From contig CAMWLB010000160.1 in the NCBI GenBank assembly GCA_947174985.1, forward strand, positions 1 through 7,044: DNA of 7,044 nucleotides, given 5' to 3'. The position numbers and the translations under genes were made by a program. Positions within the stretch are counted from its first letter, which is position 1, and each line of letters opens with the position of its first letter. The notes below the pieces were generated by a model. That model searched no databases and had not been told where the DNA came from. It saw only the letters and a program-made list of their open reading frames with translations. This document shows positions 1 to 5,762 of the stretch, one piece after another. The DNA comes from an uncultured Lachnospiraceae bacterium (GTDB lineage: Bacteria > Bacillota > Clostridia > Lachnospirales > Lachnospiraceae).

Positions 1-2
1 GG

Positions 3-56
3 AAAGAAGCTCTGGGCAGCGGGGATGTGACAGTGACCTTTTCTCTGAAGGATTAA
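3..56 (+). CDS. C-terminal end of an unidentified protein (5' partial)
   Basis: The third forward frame is open from the window edge to a TAA at 54-56 and reads KEALGSGDVTVTFSLKD. The other two forward frames hit stops that do not fit a downstream terminator as well. The closely following hairpin terminator at 78-113 supports a gene ending here on the plus strand. Only 17 residues are visible. They alternate like a beta strand but carry no recognisable motif, so no function is assigned. The gene is convergent with the sigma operon to its right. Confidence 0.55.
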   Translation, partial: KEALGSGDVTVTFSLKD

Positions 57-77
57 GATTTTCCGGCAGATGATAGC

Positions 78-113
78 TTGCTGCACGGGTGTTTCGTGCT
101 GCAATAAATTTTT
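78..113 (+). terminator. Rho-independent terminator after the left-edge gene
   Basis: The arms TTGCTGCACG (78-87) and CGTGCTGCAA (95-104) pair at 9 of 10 positions, with one T-T mismatch, around a 7-base loop. TAAATTTTT follows directly. The position, 22 bases after the stop at 54-56, fits termination of that gene. Confidence 0.7.
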
Positions 114-227
114 AGACAAATTTTGATAAGAAAAATATGAGCCACTTCTTTTGCATACTCCCTTTTCAGATTATGGTTGCTAATGCTCTATTTTCTAAAT
201 CCTTCGTCAAAGTGACGGAATGAGATG
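114..227. other. Intergenic stretch between convergent genes, no gene seen
   Basis: This AT-rich stretch lies between the two terminators. It contains one small hairpin (TTCGTCA, loop AAG, TGACGGA, near 203-219). All frames are broken by stops within about 30 codons and no start with a ribosome binding site is present, so I see no supported gene. Confidence 0.5.
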
Positions 228-269
228 TATAAAATACAAGGTGGCTGAATTATAACAGTCACCCTGTAT
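228..269 (-). terminator. Rho-independent terminator of the sigma / anti-sigma operon
   Basis: Read on the minus strand, ATACAGGGTGACTG (269-256) and CAGCCACCTTGTAT (247-234) form a 14-base stem with one G-U pair and one A-C mismatch around an 8-base loop. A short run of T follows (complement of 231-234), then TATA. It lies 28 bases past the stop codon of the membrane protein gene that ends at 297. Confidence 0.75.
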
Positions 270-296
270 CTAAATCTACGTTGATTTGCGCAAAAA

Positions 297-863
297 TTAG
301 TTGTCAATAATCAAATTAAAGTCGTCAATAGAAATGTAGTCGCAGAATGTTTGACGCAAGGACTGAACCAGTAAATCACCTCGTTCACTTTCAACATACG
401 AAGAAAACTCTGCTGAAACAGTAAGATCAAGGGTAAAATGATTGCCTGTGGTATGTTCAACCATATTCCCTTGTTGCTTTTCACTTCCGCCATCATCATA
501 AACACACTTGATGAACGATACATCTGAAATGTTATTAAGTGTTGCCCATTCATTAAATATGTCTTTTGGAGTGCAGTTTAGCTCTACGATTTCGTGTTCG
601 ATTGCGCCATTTTCGGATAAATAGTAAATTGTGATATTTTTAATATCTGCCACAATTTCTGGCACAGGATCATCTTTACGAGGATTCGGTTCGGTTCGGA
701 TAATTGGTAAAAAAGCTGCGCTGGCCATGATAACTACGGCAAGGCAAGCCGCCATTGTCCCCCAAACTTTCCAATTTGTTTTCTTTTTCATAGTTGTTTT
801 AGCTCCTTTCACAATGTCATCATCAAGTTCGCCTAGGACTTCAAAAAAGTCTTCCTTTTTCAT
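297..863 (-). CDS. Putative anti-sigma factor, single-pass membrane protein with GerMN-like outer domain
   Basis: The protein has 188 residues. Residues 1-33 are charged and cytoplasmic by inference, starting MKKEDFFEVLGELDDD. Residues 34-54 form one hydrophobic membrane segment (WGTMAACLAVVIMASAAFL). Residues 55-70 are a proline- and charge-rich linker and 75-188 a folded outer part. The outer part has the pattern IYYLSENG, then FTLDLTVSAEF, then LVQSLRQTFCDY and DFNLIID. This resembles the GerMN fold seen in spore germination and lipoproteins, where a strand, an LD-S motif and an L-T-T helix occur in that order. That assignment is by eye only. The start at 863 overlaps the sigma gene stop as ATGA, with AGGGG 9 bases upstream inside the sigma gene, so the two are probably translationally coupled. 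Position directly after an ECF sigma gene, plus one membrane span and a short cytoplasmic tail, is the usual design of an anti-sigma factor; binding to sigma is inferred. Base composition is more AT-rich than the trk genes. No catalytic residues are apparent. Confidence 0.7.
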   Translation of the reverse strand: MKKEDFFEVLGELDDDIVKGAKTTMKKKTNWKVWGTMAACLAVVIMASAAFLPIIRTEPNPRKDDPVPEIVADIKNITIYYLSENGAIEHEIVELNCTPKDIFNEWATLNNISDVSFIKCVYDDGGSEKQQGNMVEHTTGNHFTLDLTVSAEFSSYVESERGDLLVQSLRQTFCDYISIDDFNLIIDN

Positions 864-1420
864 AATTCAAAGCCCCTTTCTATCAAATATGCTTTTAATT
901 TTTTTCGTGTCCGTTCCAGTGTCTTTGATACGGTTCCCTGTAACATTCCATAATCGCTTGCAATGTCTGAAACTGGATCAGCATACCAGTAGCGACGAAC
1001 AAATATATTTCGCTTTTCTATTGAAAGGCTTTTTACAAATGAACTGATAGCCTTCGCCAATTCTTGACGGTCAATAATTTGCTCTACATTGTCAATGTCT
1101 GATACGCAGTCAGTTAGTTCATCCAAAACAAGTGTTATCTCACCGCCGCCTCGCTTTTCGGTATGGTTGCGCTTATACTTGTTAAATGATAAATTCCGTG
1201 TGATTTTACCGAGGAATGTTGCTAATTGTTCTGGCCAGTGCGTCGGCATCGAGTTCCATGCGTTCAAGTAGGTGTCATTGACACATTCCTCTGCATCTTC
1301 TTCGTTGTTTAATATGTTCTTTGCTATGGACTTGCAGTAGTGACCATATTTTTCAGATGTTAGACTGATGGCTTGGTCGTTTCTATCCCAATAGAGTTGG
1401 ATTATGCCATTATCATCCAT
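860..1420 (-). CDS. ECF-type RNA polymerase sigma factor (sigma-70 family)
   Basis: The protein has 186 residues from the chosen start MDDNGIIQLYW. An upstream in-frame ATG at 1471 would add 17 residues, but only the ATG at 1418-1420 has a perfect AAAGGAGG 6 bases before it. Region 2 spans about residues 20-90. It includes the core-binding and -10 helix segment EEDAEECVNDTYLNAWNSMP, which matches the DAEDIVQETFLKAW pattern of ECF sigmas. Region 4 spans about 118-182, with a helix-turn-helix at IASDYGMLQGTVSKTLERTR for -35 recognition. There is no region 1.1 or region 3, as expected for the ECF group. The linker between the domains is acidic and contains a GGG run at 91-93. It would direct RNA polymerase to its own promoter set, probably held inactive by the membrane protein encoded just downstream. 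The signal it answers cannot be read from this window. The length is typical and no motif looks damaged. Confidence 0.88.
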   Translation of the reverse strand: MDDNGIIQLYWDRNDQAISLTSEKYGHYCKSIAKNILNNEEDAEECVNDTYLNAWNSMPTHWPEQLATFLGKITRNLSFNKYKRNHTEKRGGGEITLVLDELTDCVSDIDNVEQIIDRQELAKAISSFVKSLSIEKRNIFVRRYWYADPVSDIASDYGMLQGTVSKTLERTRKKLKAYLIERGFEL

Positions 1421-1426
1421 ACAAAT

Positions 1427-1434
1427 CCTCCTTT
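1427..1434 (-). promoter_or_regulatory. Ribosome binding site that fixes the sigma factor start
   Basis: The minus strand reads AAAGGAGG followed by ATTTGT and ATG. This is a full-strength Shine-Dalgarno sequence at 6-base spacing. It favours the start at 1420 over the ATG at 1471, which has no such site. Confidence 0.85.
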
Positions 1435-1494
1435 CACCTATATACACAACTTTTAAGTGAAAATCTGACACTCATTTCAAAAAATTCTTTCTTT

Positions 1495-1525
1495 ATTATA
1501 TCATATTGTTTGTACCACAGGACAA
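1495..1525 (-). promoter_or_regulatory. Candidate promoter of the sigma / anti-sigma operon
   Basis: The minus strand carries a perfect -10 TATAAT (1500-1495). The best -35 is TTGTCC (1525-1520) at a long 19-base spacing, so the -35 is weak. A self-regulated ECF promoter cannot be excluded. The leader before the start codon would be about 65 bases. Confidence 0.45.
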
Positions 1526-1555
1526 AAATAGTCCGGAATTGCTTCCGGCCTATTT
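1526..1555 (-). terminator. Strong inverted repeat, probable minus-strand terminator just upstream of the sigma promoter
   Basis: AAATAGTCCGGAA (1526-1538) and TTCCGGCCTATTT (1543-1555) pair at 12 of 13 positions around a 4-base loop. On the minus strand the 3' arm runs into TTTTTG, so it reads as an intrinsic terminator for transcription coming from the insertion sequence side. It directly abuts the weak -35 of the sigma promoter, so an operator role is an alternative. Confidence 0.6.
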
Positions 1556-1630
1556 CCTGATAATTGTCAGACGAATTGAGGTGTTAAGCCTTTAGTGTCA
1601 AGCGGCAATGCTCTATGCTGTAAGCTTTGA

Positions 1631-1657
1631 TTGTAGGTTTGTCAAACATATGTTACA
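1631..1657 (+). repeat. Left terminal inverted repeat of the insertion sequence
   Basis: The 27-base repeat begins TTGTAGG and ends TGTTACA. It matches the reverse complement of 2677-2703 at 21 of 27 positions, with both end blocks of 7 bases identical. The transposase stop codon (complement of 1653-1655) lies inside it. Confidence 0.65.
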
Positions 1658-2591
1658 CCGACCGCAGATAATCCTTTAACACCTGATTCGGGGTATGCCA
1701 TCCTAAGGAGCGCATGGGGAAATTGTTGTAATCCCTGCGGTTATATACCTTTAACTGGTAAGAGAAGTCCTCAAAGGAATAAAAGGAATGGGTGGCATAA
1801 AAGCGCTCATTGTCCTTCCTGTGGCTGCGTTCCACCTTGCCGTTGTGTCTGGGTGTATAGGGACGTATCAGTTTATGTCTTATCCCATGCTCCTTAAGGC
1901 GCAGCTGGAAAAGGGTGGGCCTTAAGGAGCCGCCGTGGGAACTGAACCGCTTGGTAAACTCCTGTCCGTTATCTGTCTGGACACACTCAATGGGACAGGG
2001 AAAAGCCTTCAGCAGATGTTCCAGAAACTGTGCGGATGAGTAGGAACTGTGTTCCTCAAAAGCCTCCACAAAGCGCCATCTGGAAAACTCATCAATGGCG
2101 GTGTACTGAAAGAACTGCCTTCCGATGACCCTGCTGTTTACAAGACAGGAGGAAGGAACAAATTTCACATCGATCTGGATGCGCTGTCCGGGATGGTCCA
2201 TCTGCTCATAAGGTTTGGGGACATACTTTGGGTTAGGTGGATGGACAGCCATAATGCCCTGTTTTTTCAGGAAACGGTAAAGCCCGGGAATGGAACGGGA
2301 ATAGCCGCGCTGCATGAGCTTAACCCAGAAAACAACAAGACCGGCATGAGGATTTCTTCTGCGCATATCCGTGATAAGTTTGATCTCGGCAGGAGTATGC
2401 TGGTTAGGATGGTGGTGAGGTCTGCGGGAGAGGTCACGGAGTGACTGGATGGAGCCGTCAAAGCGTCGTTTCCAGCGGTAAATATACTGCCTGTTGGTTT
2501 TGTACCTGATGGCAGCTTTGGTGACACCATATTTGTCAGCATATTTGATTAGTGATAGACGAAACCTCATATCTTGTGTTATAGTAGCCAT
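1653..2591 (-). CDS. IS481/IS3-like DDE transposase, intact
   Basis: The transposase has 312 residues from MATITQDMRF. It cuts the element ends and joins them to target DNA. Residues 1-60 form an N-terminal helix-turn-helix (YGVTKAAIRYKTNRQYIYRW) of the kind that binds the ends. A second helical part spans 65-112. The rve-type catalytic core runs from about 133 to 300, with D141 (QIDVKF), D207 (VQTDNGQEF) and E254 (HNGKVERSHR) as the likely DDE triad. The second and third acids are spaced 46 apart, longer than the 35 usual in these families, because of an insertion near 214-232. The YTPRHNGKVERSHR signature is typical. A longer open frame continues upstream to 2939, beyond the element and into trkA. 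The start at 2591 is chosen because AAAGGAG lies 9 bases upstream and the protein begins as relatives do. Neither a stop codon nor a frameshift interrupts the gene. Assignment to IS481 rather than IS3 rests on the single-frame gene. Confidence 0.9.
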   Translation of the reverse strand: MATITQDMRFRLSLIKYADKYGVTKAAIRYKTNRQYIYRWKRRFDGSIQSLRDLSRRPHHHPNQHTPAEIKLITDMRRRNPHAGLVVFWVKLMQRGYSRSIPGLYRFLKKQGIMAVHPPNPKYVPKPYEQMDHPGQRIQIDVKFVPSSCLVNSRVIGRQFFQYTAIDEFSRWRFVEAFEEHSSYSSAQFLEHLLKAFPCPIECVQTDNGQEFTKRFSSHGGSLRPTLFQLRLKEHGIRHKLIRPYTPRHNGKVERSHRKDNERFYATHSFYSFEDFSYQLKVYNRRDYNNFPMRSLGWHTPNQVLKDYLRSV

Positions 2592-2661
2592 AGCAGGGAA
2601 CTCCTTTGTTTTTGTTTTAGTTGTGGTGACTAAAATATAACACAAAGTTGGTATCCCTGCT
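2592..2661 (-). promoter_or_regulatory. Nested stem-loop over the transposase translation start
   Basis: In the transposase transcript three pairs of perfect inverted blocks nest: AGCAGGGA with TCCCTGCT (2654-2661 and 2592-2599), CTTTGT with ACAAAG (2642-2647 and 2604-2609), and TTTTAGT with ACTAAAA (2629-2635 and 2615-2621), around a 7-base loop. Part of the Shine-Dalgarno sequence is paired, and the ATG follows the last stem base directly. It should form only in transcripts that start outside about position 2661. Confidence 0.65.
2601..2607 (-). promoter_or_regulatory. Ribosome binding site of the transposase
   Basis: The minus strand reads AAAGGAG, 9 bases before the ATG at 2591. It decides the start against the much longer upstream open frame. 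Its first bases also belong to the middle stem of the leader hairpin. Confidence 0.8.
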
Positions 2662-2676
2662 TTTTCAATATTCAGT

Positions 2677-2703
2677 TGTAACACATGTATTGTAATCCTA
2701 CAA
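2677..2703 (-). repeat. Right terminal inverted repeat of the insertion sequence
   Basis: This is the reverse-complement partner of 1631-1657, with TGTAACA inside (2677-2683) and CCTACAA at the outer end (2697-2703). The two ends match at 21 of 27 positions, with the mismatches concentrated in the central 8 bases. Confidence 0.65.
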
Positions 2704-2732
2704 GTTTTCCGTGGGACTTTGCATATCTTAAC

Positions 2733-2761
2733 TTGATTATTAAAACCAATACAAGTATAAT
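2733..2761 (+). promoter_or_regulatory. Sigma-A-type promoter of the trkA-trkH operon
   Basis: TTGATT (2733-2738) and a perfect TATAAT (2756-2761) are separated by 17 bases. Transcription would start near 2768, giving a leader of about 60 bases. That is too short for a ydaO-type c-di-AMP riboswitch, which sometimes precedes potassium transporter genes. Confidence 0.8.
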
Positions 2762-2771
2762 GGAATATGGC

Positions 2772-2792
2772 TTGGCATATAATGCATGCCAA
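2772..2792 (+). promoter_or_regulatory. Inverted repeat just after the trkA transcription start, possible operator or leader hairpin
   Basis: TTGGCAT (2772-2778) and ATGCCAA (2786-2792) are perfect inverted 7-base arms around ATAATGC. The position, about +5 to +25 from the predicted start, suits a repressor site. No T-run follows, so it is not a terminator. No cognate regulator is known from this window. Confidence 0.4.
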
Positions 2793-2828
2793 AAGACAGA
2801 TTAAAAAAGAAATAACAGGGAGGCAGTC

Positions 2829-4184
2829 ATGAAAATCGTGATTGTAGGCTGTGGGAACGTGGGAACAGCACTTGTGGAACAGCTTAGCCGGGAAGGGCAT
2901 AATATTACGGTCGTAGACGAAAAGGAGGAGCTTGTACAAGGCATTGCCAATACCTATGACGTTATGGGGATTGCGGGAAATGGAGCCGTGTACAGCGTAC
3001 AGCTTGAGGCCGGCGTGGGAGAGGCGGATTTGTTAATTGCTGTGACAGGGAAGGATGAGCTGAATCTGCTCTGCTGTCTGATTGCGAGAAAGGCGGGCGG
3101 TTGTCACACCATTGCCAGAGTGAGCAATCCCGTTTACTATAAAGAGATTGCATTTATCAAGGAGGAACTCGGGTTATCCCTGGTCATCAATCCGCAGCAT
3201 GCCGTTGCGATGGAAATGGCAAGGCTATTGAAATTTCCCTCTGCATTGGAAATTGACACCTTTACGAAGGGAAGGGTAGAGCTGGTAAAGTACAAAATAC
3301 CGGACAACTCGGTTTTGTGCGATATGCAGCTTAAGGATGTGAGCAGCCGCTTTAAAAGCGCCGTGCTTATCTGTGTGGCAGAACGTGGGGAGGAGGTATA
3401 TATTCCCGATGGTAATTTTGCCCTGAAGGCAGGCGATAACATTACGATTGTGGGGACATCGTCAAAAATTGCGGCATTTTTCAAAAAACTCGGGGTTCCG
3501 ACCATGCGTGCAAAGGATGCCATGCTGATAGGTGGAGGCGGTACTTCTTATTATCTCGCTACCATTTTGCTGGACATGGGTGTAAAAGTAAAGATAGTGG
3601 ACAAGTCCCGCGCGCGGTGCGAGGAGCTCTGTGAGCTGGTGCCGGACGCCATGATTATCTGCGGGGACGGAACGGAGCGGGAGCTGCTTTTGGAGGAAGG
3701 GCTTGCAAAGGCGGAATCCGTTGTTTCCATGATGGATTTTGATGAAGAGAATATTATGCTTTCGCTGTATGCAAAAAGCATTTCCAAGGCAAAGATTATC
3801 ACAAGGGTACATAGGATTGCCTATGACGAGATTATCGAAAATCTAAATCTCGGCAGCATTGTGTATCCCAAAAATATTACGGCAGAAAATATCATTAAGT
3901 TTGTGCGCGCCATGCAAAATTCCATGGGCAGCAATATAGAATCCTTGTATAAGCTGAATGACAACCGCGTTGAGGCGCTGGAGTTTATTATCAGGGAGGA
4001 CTGTCCCTTAGTCGGGATTCCCCTGCAGGAGCTGAAGCTGAAGAAAAATATACTGGTATGCAGCATCAACCACAAGGGCAGTATTTCAACCCCGGGTGGG
4101 CAGAGCGTTATTTGTGTGGGAGATACGGTGGTTATTGTGACGACAAGAACCGGTTTCCATGATATCAGGGACATTTTGGAGTAG
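2829..4184 (+). CDS. trkA: TrkA, potassium uptake regulatory subunit with two RCK repeats
   Basis: The 451-residue protein is the cytoplasmic gating subunit of a Trk/Ktr-type potassium transporter. It assembles under TrkH and responds to bound nucleotide. The order is RCK-N (about 1-120), RCK-C (about 140-220), RCK-N (about 229-345), RCK-C (about 370-451), the double arrangement and length usual for TrkA. The first nucleotide site shows VGCGNVG (G7, G9, G12) and the ribose-binding acid D30 in VVDE. The second shows IGGGGTSYY, with the third glycine of GxGxxG replaced by S240 and the acid D258 kept in IVDK, so the second site may bind differently. GDGT at 279-282 and GNGA at 50-53 are the paired loop motifs. 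RCK-C domains in Firmicutes often bind c-di-AMP; whether these do is not visible. GGGAGG lies 5 bases before the ATG. trkH begins 10 bases after the stop, so the two form one transcription unit from the promoter at 2733-2761. Confidence 0.95.
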   Translation: MKIVIVGCGNVGTALVEQLSREGHNITVVDEKEELVQGIANTYDVMGIAGNGAVYSVQLEAGVGEADLLIAVTGKDELNLLCCLIARKAGGCHTIARVSNPVYYKEIAFIKEELGLSLVINPQHAVAMEMARLLKFPSALEIDTFTKGRVELVKYKIPDNSVLCDMQLKDVSSRFKSAVLICVAERGEEVYIPDGNFALKAGDNITIVGTSSKIAAFFKKLGVPTMRAKDAMLIGGGGTSYYLATILLDMGVKVKIVDKSRARCEELCELVPDAMIICGDGTERELLLEEGLAKAESVVSMMDFDEENIMLSLYAKSISKAKIITRVHRIAYDEIIENLNLGSIVYPKNITAENIIKFVRAMQNSMGSNIESLYKLNDNRVEALEFIIREDCPLVGIPLQELKLKKNILVCSINHKGSISTPGGQSVICVGDTVVIVTTRTGFHDIRDILE

Positions 4185-4194
4185 AACAAAAGCT

Positions 4195-5634
4195 ATGAAT
4201 CATTCAATTATTCGTTATATTTTATGCAGGGTATTGGAATTTGCGGGTTTGTTTATGCTGCTTCCGTATTTTGTGGGCCTTATTTGTCAGGAGCCGCAGC
4301 GTTTTGCATATTTGTGTGTGGCGGTAGTAAGCCTGCTTGTGGGCTTTGCCGGAAAGCTTGTGAAGCCAAAGAGCAAGGTGTTTTATGCGCGGGAGGGCTT
4401 TGTCACGGTATCTTTGTCGTGGCTGCTCTTAAGCCTTGTAGGCGCAGTGCCGTTTGTGCTTACGGGTGAGATACCTTTTTATGTGGATGCCGTCTTTGAG
4501 ACGGTTTCCGGTCTGACGACGACGGGTGGTACGATTCTGAACAATGTGGAAAACCTTGCGCAATGTACACAGTTCTGGAGGCTGTTTACCCACTGGATAG
4601 GCGGTATGGGCGTGCTTGTGCTGATTTTAGCCGTGCTTCCTTTGTCCGGAAGCTATAATATGCATCTGATGCGTGCGGAAAGCCCCGGCCCCACTGTAGG
4701 AAAACTGGTGCCAAAGGTAAAGAATACCGCGAGGATATTGTATCAGATATACATTGCGATTACCGTACTTGAAATCATACTGCTGATGATAACGGGGCTG
4801 CCGCTCTATGATTCGGCCACGCTGACTTTTTCCACCGTGGGAACGGGCGGCTTCGGTCTGCTTAACAGCAGCGCGGCGTCCTACAGCAGAGCGGCGCAGG
4901 CTGTCATTCTGATATTTATGCTGCTTTGTGGTGTCAGCTTCAATATTTATTATCTGTTTTTAATTAAAAAGCCGAAGGAAGCGCTGCGCAGCGAGGAACT
5001 GCGCGCCTATCTGGGGATTGCCGCAGTATCGACGCTTTTGATTGGAATCAACATAAAGGACAGCTTTGCAGGCATAGGAGAATCTCTTTTCCAGGCGGGA
5101 TTTCAGGTAGTGTCGGTGATGACTACAACAGGCTTTACCACCAGTGATTTCAACTTGTGGCCTTCTTTTTCCAAAACGATGCTGTTCCTTTTGATGATAG
5201 TCGGCGCCTGTGCCGGCAGCACGGGCGGCGGTCTGAAGGTATCTCGTCTCGTGGTGCTGATAAAGAGCATTAAAAATGAGATATTGGCTGCGGTGCACCC
5301 GAGAAGCGTGAAAAAAATGCATATGGATGGCAGAGTGGTTTCTGAAAATGTAGTACATTCCATCAGGGTGTATCTGGCGATTTATATCGTAATATATTTT
5401 CTGTCCGTACTGCTTATCAGCGTTGACAATTTCAGCTTTGAAACCAACGCTTCCGCGGTTATGGCGATGTTTAACAACATTGGCCCGGGATTTGACATGG
5501 TAGGACCGACAGGAAGTTTTGCGGCGTTTTCGCCTTTCTCCAAATGTGTTTTGATGTTTGATATGCTTGCAGGAAGACTGGAGCTGCTGCCCCTGTTGGT
5601 GTTGTTTTCCGTAAAAACGTGGAAAAACCGATAA
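4195..5634 (+). CDS. trkH: TrkH, potassium channel subunit of the Trk system
   Basis: The 479-residue membrane protein forms the potassium path gated by the TrkA product encoded just upstream. It has the four membrane-pore-membrane repeats of the TrkH/KtrB family. The selectivity segments are visible at residues 107-113 (LTTTGGT), 214-220 (TVGTGGF), 309-314 (MTTTGF) and 426-433 (FNNIGPGF). Each carries the expected filter glycine. The AGSTGGG segment at 340-346 matches the intramembrane gating loop region after pore 3. The GRLE near 460-463 is the usual C-terminal signature. The start at 4195 (MNHSIIRYILCRVLE) is preferred over an in-frame ATG at 4159 inside trkA, because TrkH proteins begin this way. 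The only ribosome binding site is a weak TGGAG 13 bases upstream, so translation may rely on coupling to trkA. No terminator is evident after the stop, so transcripts may read on into secG. The protein looks complete. Confidence 0.95.
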   Translation: MNHSIIRYILCRVLEFAGLFMLLPYFVGLICQEPQRFAYLCVAVVSLLVGFAGKLVKPKSKVFYAREGFVTVSLSWLLLSLVGAVPFVLTGEIPFYVDAVFETVSGLTTTGGTILNNVENLAQCTQFWRLFTHWIGGMGVLVLILAVLPLSGSYNMHLMRAESPGPTVGKLVPKVKNTARILYQIYIAITVLEIILLMITGLPLYDSATLTFSTVGTGGFGLLNSSAASYSRAAQAVILIFMLLCGVSFNIYYLFLIKKPKEALRSEELRAYLGIAAVSTLLIGINIKDSFAGIGESLFQAGFQVVSVMTTTGFTTSDFNLWPSFSKTMLFLLMIVGACAGSTGGGLKVSRLVVLIKSIKNEILAAVHPRSVKKMHMDGRVVSENVVHSIRVYLAIYIVIYFLSVLLISVDNFSFETNASAVMAMFNNIGPGFDMVGPTGSFAAFSPFSKCVLMFDMLAGRLELLPLLVLFSVKTWKNR

Positions 5635-5641
5635 AAACAGG

Positions 5642-5670
5642 TTGAAAATATTTGAATGTTATGATACAAT
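5642..5670 (+). promoter_or_regulatory. Sigma-A-type promoter of secG
   Basis: TTGAAA (5642-5647) and TACAAT (5665-5670) are spaced by 17 bases and begin 8 bases after the trkH stop. The leader from about 5677 to the secG start would be roughly 85 bases. Confidence 0.78.
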
Positions 5671-5714
5671 ATGCCTTGTGTGGTTTAGTGAAATATCTAA
5701 TATATGAAAATTGA

Positions 5715-5731
5715 CGCGGCAAAACGCCGCG
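5715..5731 (+). other. GC-rich hairpin in the secG leader
   Basis: CGCGGC (5715-5720) and GCCGCG (5726-5731) pair perfectly around AAAAC. There is no T-run, so it is not an intrinsic terminator. It may stabilise the transcript or bind a regulator; nothing decides between these. Confidence 0.45.
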
Positions 5732-5762
5732 ATGGATTGTGCTGTAGCCGGAAAGGAAAGTT

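Larger units (their letters stand above)
1631..2703 (-). mobile_element. Insertion sequence, IS481/IS3-like, about 1.07 kb
   Basis: A single transposase gene nearly fills the element. The proposed ends are imperfect inverted repeats of 27 bases, both of the form TTGTAGG, 8 variable bases, ACAT, one base, TGTTACA. The two blocks sit at exactly the same spacing at each end, which supports these boundaries. I could not find a target-site duplication: the outer flanks are CTTTGA on the left and GTTTTC on the right. The true ends may be a base or so inward (TGTAGG and CCTACA), or at the inner TGTTACA blocks (1651 and 2683). The element lies between the divergent sigma and trk operons. It ends 29 bases before the trk -35, so it appears not to break a gene. 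Confidence 0.7.

Noticed and set aside
115..220. Possible remnant coding sequence on the minus strand between the two left terminators (short stretches such as NHNLKREYAKEVAHIF).
   Set aside because: All frames contain stops, there is no start with a ribosome binding site, and I do not recognise the peptide. It could be chance.
2049..2444. Plus-strand open frame of 131 codons inside the insertion sequence.
   Set aside because: It is antisense to the catalytic core of the transposase, has no ribosome binding site and no recognisable domain.
2768..2828. c-di-AMP (ydaO-type) riboswitch before trkA.
   Set aside because: The leader is only about 60 bases and lacks the size and structure such a riboswitch needs.
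2592..2939. Long N-terminal extension of the transposase frame to a start at 2939.
   Set aside because: It runs out of the element, through the trk promoter and into trkA on the opposite strand. It lacks a ribosome binding site, and the extra residues look non-coding. The start at 2591 has a good site.
4159..4194. Upstream start of trkH overlapping trkA.
   Set aside because: It has no ribosome binding site, and the added residues are unlike TrkH N-termini, while MNHSIIRYILCRVLE from 4195 fits the family.
5715..5731. Intrinsic terminator for the trk operon at the GC-rich hairpin.
   Set aside because: No T-run follows the stem, and it lies downstream of the secG promoter, inside the secG leader.
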